A DNA stretch of 9,587 nucleotides, from contig JASEHY010000044.1 in NCBI GenBank assembly GCA_030018555.1, positions 1 to 9,587 of the forward strand, written 5' to 3'. Both the position numbers and the translations under genes were made by a program. The notes beneath the pieces were generated by a model. That model was not told where the DNA came from and ran no database searches. It was given only the letters and a program-made list of their open reading frames with translations. How positions within the stretch are numbered: position 1 is the stretch's first letter; every line of letters starts with the position of its first letter. The DNA comes from Planctomycetota bacterium (lineage in GTDB: Bacteria; Planctomycetota; MHYJ01; JACQXL01). Of the stretch, positions 5,843 through 9,587 are shown in pieces.

Positions 5843-6553
5843 CTACTGCATCCGAGAGACTATTTTAAGAAGTTGACGGAAGTTATCAATCTGATAATCT
5901 GGCTTTAATCTGCCCTGACGAAGATGGTGTTTTCTCACTCTACGACTTAATACTGTTATCATCCCCACAGTTTTTGCCGGGTCAATATCATTGATGGAAT
6001 TGTCACCCACATACATCACCTCATCAGGTGGAAGATTAAGTTCGTTACAAACCCTTTGATAAAGTTTGATATTTGGTTTACTGATACCTATTTCGTCCGA
6101 AATAAATATCGCTCGTGGTGTAAAAAGGTGATATAACTTCAAACGAATCAGTTTTTCAGATTGCTTAATTGCCAAGCCATCAGTAATCACGCCTCTGATG
6201 AGGTCTGTGTTAGATAACGTCTCAAGCACCGGGGGAACATCAGAAAAGGGCAACAATTCGCGTGATTTTGTTTCATGATAAGCAATAACTGCGGCTGCAA
6301 CGAGCATTGAAGGATTTATTCCCTCATAAGAGCGTTTAGGAATACGTAGTAATAATTTATCAAAGTGATGCTCGTAATTAGACGAGAATTCTTTTATGGC
6401 TTCCTCTAATTCTTTAAGAAGAATCTTTTCCGGGAGATTAAGCCCGAGAGAAATCATTGCTTTTATGGAGTTGTATCTGGCACGAGAAGCAAAAAGTGAG
6501 GTGGAGTATAAAGTATCGTCTATGTCAAAAAAAATGGCTTTTAAGGCACTCAC
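5843..6553 (-). CDS. HAD-superfamily hydrolase (subfamily IA phosphatase-like)
   Basis: A 236-residue Rossmann-type hydrolase. Motif I is 'FFDIDDTLY' with nucleophile D10 and acid/base D12; motif II is T124 in 'GVITDG'; motif III is K159 in 'GISKPNIKLY'; motif IV is G183-D184 through D189 in 'VGDNSINDI'. The helical cap between motifs I and II (about 17-100) is the C1 type. The protein resembles the archaeal/bacterial TIGR02253-like group, small-molecule phosphatases of unsettled substrate. The start is GTG at 6553 with only a weak ttgga before it; no in-frame ATG occurs before residue 33, which would lose motif I. The start codon lies inside alternative stem structures (6543-6592). It is followed 17 nt later by the ABC transporter, so a shared transcript is likely, but a functional link is not evident. 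Confidence 0.9.
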   Translation of the reverse strand: MSALKAIFFDIDDTLYSTSLFASRARYNSIKAMISLGLNLPEKILLKELEEAIKEFSSNYEHHFDKLLLRIPKRSYEGINPSMLVAAAVIAYHETKSRELLPFSDVPPVLETLSNTDLIRGVITDGLAIKQSEKLIRLKLYHLFTPRAIFISDEIGISKPNIKLYQRVCNELNLPPDEVMYVGDNSINDIDPAKTVGMITVLSRRVRKHHLRQGRLKPDYQIDNFRQLLKIVSRMQ

Positions 6554-6592
6554 ATTCCAAATTAAGTTGATAAGTAGTGCCTTATCAACTTA
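6543..6592 (-). promoter_or_regulatory. Overlapping alternative stems at the HAD gene start
   Basis: A perfect 12-bp stem with a 6-nt loop joins 6563-6574 (taagttgataag) and 6581-6592 (cttatcaactta). It overlaps by 3 nt a second possible stem, aaggcact (6543-6550) with agtgcctt (6576-6583), which would enclose the HAD Shine-Dalgarno region and the GTG at 6553-6551. On the minus strand the first stem is followed by ATTTGG, not a U-run, so it is a weak terminator candidate. An attenuator or translation switch between the secretin and HAD genes is possible (inference). Confidence 0.4.
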
Positions 6593-6614
6593 TTAACTAA
6601 CTTTCTAACGGGGT

Positions 6615-9587
6615 CTATCTTAACTCTTCTTCAATCTCTGGTAGTTCCACGATTTTTGCTCTAATTACAATAATTTGATATCGTCTCTCTTCAGAGCGAA
6701 CTTTTCGCCTGAAAAATGTGGCAATAACAGGAATTTTATCAACAAGAGGAGTAGAAGCGGTAATATCTCTATCATAAATTGTTTTCATCCCACCTAATAC
6801 AAGGGCGCCTCCATCAGGCACAACTGCACTCGTTCGGCATCTCTGTAATCTCAACCAGGGCAATTCTATAGTAATCTCACTTTGTAATTGAATGATAACT
6901 CCCGGTGGGTCAGCACGATACTGTAATGTAATTTCTCTTAAACCTATTAACTCTAAAATGGTAGGAAAGATATGTATCGTTATAAATTTCCTGTCATAAC
7001 TCATTACAGGTTTTACATCTAAGACCACTCCTGTTGAGAATGTATTTATCACCGGCTCATATGCTATCGCACCTGACTGTATGTCACCATCCTGTATATA
7101 CTGCCTCTGCCGTATGAACGATACATTTACTCTCTGTCCATTTAATGCGGTTATCTTGGGTGAATCTATTATTGTCCCTTTGCCTGTCCTCTCTAATGCG
7201 GTCAAGAGCATATTCGTCCGCGGTTTGCCTAATGTCGCAAATTGTAATCCCAATCCACCTATCGCACTCGGCGGTAATGCAGTCTCTACTACATTATTTG
7301 TATCTCTGAAACTGTATGCGCTTCTGAATCTTATATCTCTATTGCCACCGGGCAGTATTCCCGCAGTTGGGTTCGGCTGACCGGGTATTCCAGGCGGCGT
7401 CGGCTCTAACCCAACTCGCGGAATATTACGCCACTGTATCCCTAAATCCTCTAATAAATCATCACTCGTCGTTATAAAGGTTGCCTCTATGTATATCATC
7501 GCACTCCTGAATGAACGAAGTATCTGTAAAAATTCTACTACCTCATCCTGCACCGTAGGGGTATGCACTATCATCATCTTGTTACTGTCTCCTATCTTCT
7601 TTATACTCGCTCCCTCGACATCCCAGGTGTTTTGCCCTTTGCGGTCTTTGCCTGTATTCTTCTTTATCAGTTCCATTAACTCTTCCATAGTCATCACCCC
7701 TACGGGCGGCAAGTCCACAGGAGGCGGTTCCCATCCCTTAGTTCCCCCAGGCGTTAACGATATTTCTATATTTGGTCCTGGAAACTCAGGCACAGGTCTG
7801 ACTAAATCGTCCACATTATGCACCCGCCATTCAAAATCCTCCTCTAAGGCGCCCATCTTCGTTATTTTCAGACATTTTATCTCCCTGTCAAATACATAAG
7901 TCAATTTATATAACTCCAGGAGATTCTTTAATCCTATCTCTAATGGTAACCCTATTAATGAAATCTGTTTCTTCTCATTGGGGATGCCTTCCTGCTTTAC
8001 ATCCGCTGCATATACTATTGCTATCTTATATTGATACTGGATTAAATCCATTACATCATAGAGCGAGTCCTGTCCTTCTAACTTAAAGTCGTGCTTGATG
8101 GTTTTGAGTTTTCTCTTTATTTCCACGATATCAGGGTCTTCTTCTGCCTTACCCTTTACCGTGCCTAACGGGCTTCTCTTACTGGCTATCTCCCATACCT
8201 CACGGTCATATCGCACAGGTTTATCATCCGCGTAGGGAATCAGTGTTTCTTTGAGTTCATCATACAACGCCTTGAAGCGTTCTGAGCGAAGTTTAACATA
8301 TTTCGCCGACACCTCATAATGCCTTGCTCTAATTGCCTCTTTCCTTAACTCCTTTGCCGATGTAAAATGCGGTGCTAATTCCAGGATTGTATCTGTTAGT
8401 CGTTCTGTTTCCTGAAAACGTTTCTGCTCAAAAAAGATTAACGCATCCTTAAATAATGCTCTTATTTTTTCACTATATTCTTTTTGCCTTTTTATTTCTT
8501 CTTCCTGGGCTATCCGTGCTGCTGCTTCCCGACGCTTTCTCATCGATTCCTCTTCCTGGCGAATTATCAAACCGTCTATCTCTTTAAGCCGCTCCTGTGC
8601 CTTGACTAAATAGTCCTTGAGTCCGACCTCATACGGCAGCCATTTCAATTTGTTCACCACCGCTTCATATTCCAACTGCGCCTCACGATATTTCTTAGCC
8701 CCAAACAACTTCTCACCTTGCAGATAATGATTCCTCACCACTAGCTCCGTTTCCTGTATTTTAACTGCTAACTGGTTCTGCAAAAATTCCTTTATCACCT
8801 TAATTTCCTCAGAACGAGAACCTAATATTAACTGTATTTCCTGTAATAGTTTCCCTGCTTCTTTATGATAAGGGTTCATTTCCAGCGCCTTTGTAACCAT
8901 ATCTCTCGCCTGATTGTAATTAAACTCCTTGAATAACTTTAACGCCATCTCATAATATTTCTGGGCTATAAATTCATTCTCCTGCATCTTAATGCTCTTT
9001 TCCTTCTCTAATTCAGCCATTATATCCTTTACGGCTTCGGGAATTTCTATTTTTTCAGGAGTAGTTGGCTCAGGCTTCTTAACCTCTGGCAGAACTACTT
9101 CCGGCTTCTTCTCCTCACTATCAAGTCCTTTTACGGTTAATACCGCAGTAGAAAACGGAAAATTACCAATTACCCCGAGAATATCTGTACTAACAAAAGA
9201 ACCCTCTGTAAATAAGAACGAAACCGTCTTATCTTCTGGCACAGGAATAATATCTATTACTATAAAGAACGATTGTGGTTGACTTATGATTGGCTGGTCT
9301 ACCGTAAACTCACAGATGTTGTCCTTTAAGACCGAAGAAGATAATAAGACATCCTTAGTGCCATCAAAAACTTCATCACCATTATCTAAATAGAGCCGGA
9401 TTGATTTTATCTCTTCGTCCTTGATGGTACCAGTCTGCTCAAACCTGATAGATTTTAGGACTATATCGGGCTGGTTGGTTACCATAGCAAAATGCACCAG
9501 AGGAATGTTTATTAATACCTTTGGAGTGGCGGGAAAGATAACAGTATCTATAACGACCATTGTGCCTGTTACCTTCTTGGACGACGG
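6615..9587 (-). CDS. Outer-membrane secretin with TPR-like and Ig-like N-terminal regions (5' end beyond window)
   Basis: Forms the outer-membrane ring channel of a type II secretion or type IV pilus-like machine. The frame stays open to the right edge: nine codons precede the first ATG (9560), there is no stop, and no signal peptide follows that ATG, so the true start is outside. Counting from that ATG (981 residues): 19-146 a beta-sandwich-like module with 'IRLYLDNGDEVFDGTKD'; 150-175 a Pro/Glu/Lys linker; about 190-425 three TPR-like helical repeats with a charged coiled coil (335-365); about 475-570 an N0/STN-like domain; 572-620 a Pro/Gly linker; 621-690 an N1-like ring domain ('MIVHTPTVQDEVVEFLQILR'); about 690-972 the secretin barrel, with 'PDGGALVLGGM' (915-925) and 'TPLVDKIPVIATFF' (937-950). 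A Pro/Gly insert spans 714-740. The layout resembles secretins of Planctomycetota and relatives. Confidence 0.93.
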   Translation of the reverse strand, partial: PSSKKVTGTMVVIDTVIFPATPKVLINIPLVHFAMVTNQPDIVLKSIRFEQTGTIKDEEIKSIRLYLDNGDEVFDGTKDVLLSSSVLKDNICEFTVDQPIISQPQSFFIVIDIIPVPEDKTVSFLFTEGSFVSTDILGVIGNFPFSTAVLTVKGLDSEEKKPEVVLPEVKKPEPTTPEKIEIPEAVKDIMAELEKEKSIKMQENEFIAQKYYEMALKLFKEFNYNQARDMVTKALEMNPYHKEAGKLLQEIQLILGSRSEEIKVIKEFLQNQLAVKIQETELVVRNHYLQGEKLFGAKKYREAQLEYEAVVNKLKWLPYEVGLKDYLVKAQERLKEIDGLIIRQEEESMRKRREAAARIAQEEEIKRQKEYSEKIRALFKDALIFFEQKRFQETERLTDTILELAPHFTSAKELRKEAIRARHYEVSAKYVKLRSERFKALYDELKETLIPYADDKPVRYDREVWEIASKRSPLGTVKGKAEEDPDIVEIKRKLKTIKHDFKLEGQDSLYDVMDLIQYQYKIAIVYAADVKQEGIPNEKKQISLIGLPLEIGLKNLLELYKLTYVFDREIKCLKITKMGALEEDFEWRVHNVDDLVRPVPEFPGPNIEISLTPGGTKGWEPPPVDLPPVGVMTMEELMELIKKNTGKDRKGQNTWDVEGASIKKIGDSNKMMIVHTPTVQDEVVEFLQILRSFRSAMIYIEATFITTSDDLLEDLGIQWRNIPRVGLEPTPPGIPGQPNPTAGILPGGNRDIRFRSAYSFRDTNNVVETALPPSAIGGLGLQFATLGKPRTNMLLTALERTGKGTIIDSPKITALNGQRVNVSFIRQRQYIQDGDIQSGAIAYEPVINTFSTGVVLDVKPVMSYDRKFITIHIFPTILELIGLREITLQYRADPPGVIIQLQSEITIELPWLRLQRCRTSAVVPDGGALVLGGMKTIYDRDITASTPLVDKIPVIATFFRRKVRSEERRYQIIVIRAKIVELPEIEEELR

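Noticed and set aside
6563..6592. Intrinsic terminator of the secretin gene
   Set aside because: The stem is AT-rich and the downstream minus-strand sequence is ATTTGG rather than a U-run, so it is listed as a regulatory candidate only.
7696..7706. ccctacggg inside the secretin gene as another copy of the dispersed repeat
   Set aside because: Only the 9-nt centre matches and the flanks differ, so chance is the simpler explanation.
7489..7899. Plus-strand 136-codon frame
   Set aside because: It is a shadow of the secretin gene, whose minus-strand reading gives recognisable domains throughout.
9558..9560. ATG as the true start of the secretin
   Set aside because: The frame is open upstream to the window edge and no signal peptide follows this ATG, although an outer-membrane secretin needs one. 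The aagaagg about 11 nt upstream is not enough to outweigh this.

Overview
This AT-rich window looks like chromosome from an uncultured diderm (outer-membrane) bacterium. An outer-membrane secretin with N-terminal TPR-like helices, a thymidylate kinase of the 'IDGPDGCGKSTQ ... RDPG' type, and dispersed palindromic and 'cacagataa' repeats fit best with the Planctomycetota/Omnitrophota side of bacterial diversity. That placement is inference from motif style; no marker RNA gene is present.

Layout. 1-318 holds no gene but is packed with short repeats, including a 33-bp inverted repeat with one mismatch. 319-867 (minus) encodes a small exported HKD (phospholipase D/Nuc-type) nuclease whose coding sequence contains a copy of the repeat core. 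1152-1559 (plus) is an XRE-family helix-turn-helix regulator. 1620-2241 (minus) is a decayed toxin-antitoxin region: an intact HicB-like antitoxin with a strong promoter and Shine-Dalgarno, then a HicA toxin gene destroyed by a TAA at codon 17, an out-of-frame protein-like tail, and a fragment resembling a REP/IS200-type element end.

2352-4002 (plus) is a housekeeping pair, tmk (thymidylate kinase) and holB (DNA polymerase III delta'), overlapping by 11 nt. A hairpin-rich intergenic block (4003-4170) separates it from a convergent minus-strand group. In transcription order that group is: a large secretin (6615 to beyond the right edge, 5' end missing), a HAD-family phosphatase (5843-6553), an ABC-transporter ATPase (5055-5825) and its six-helix ABC-2 permease (4171-5052). 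The last three are tightly spaced and probably cotranscribed. Whether the secretin shares that transcript is unclear, because a 12-bp hairpin lies between it and the HAD gene.

No convincing new multi-gene system is visible. The points most worth a second look are the inactivated hicA beside an intact, well-expressed-looking hicB; the repeat core read as protein inside the nuclease gene; the unusual domain chain of the secretin (Ig-like surface module, proline-rich linker, TPR-like helices, secretin); the E-loop and 9-residue insertion in the ABC ATPase; and the overlapping alternative stems at the HAD start codon.
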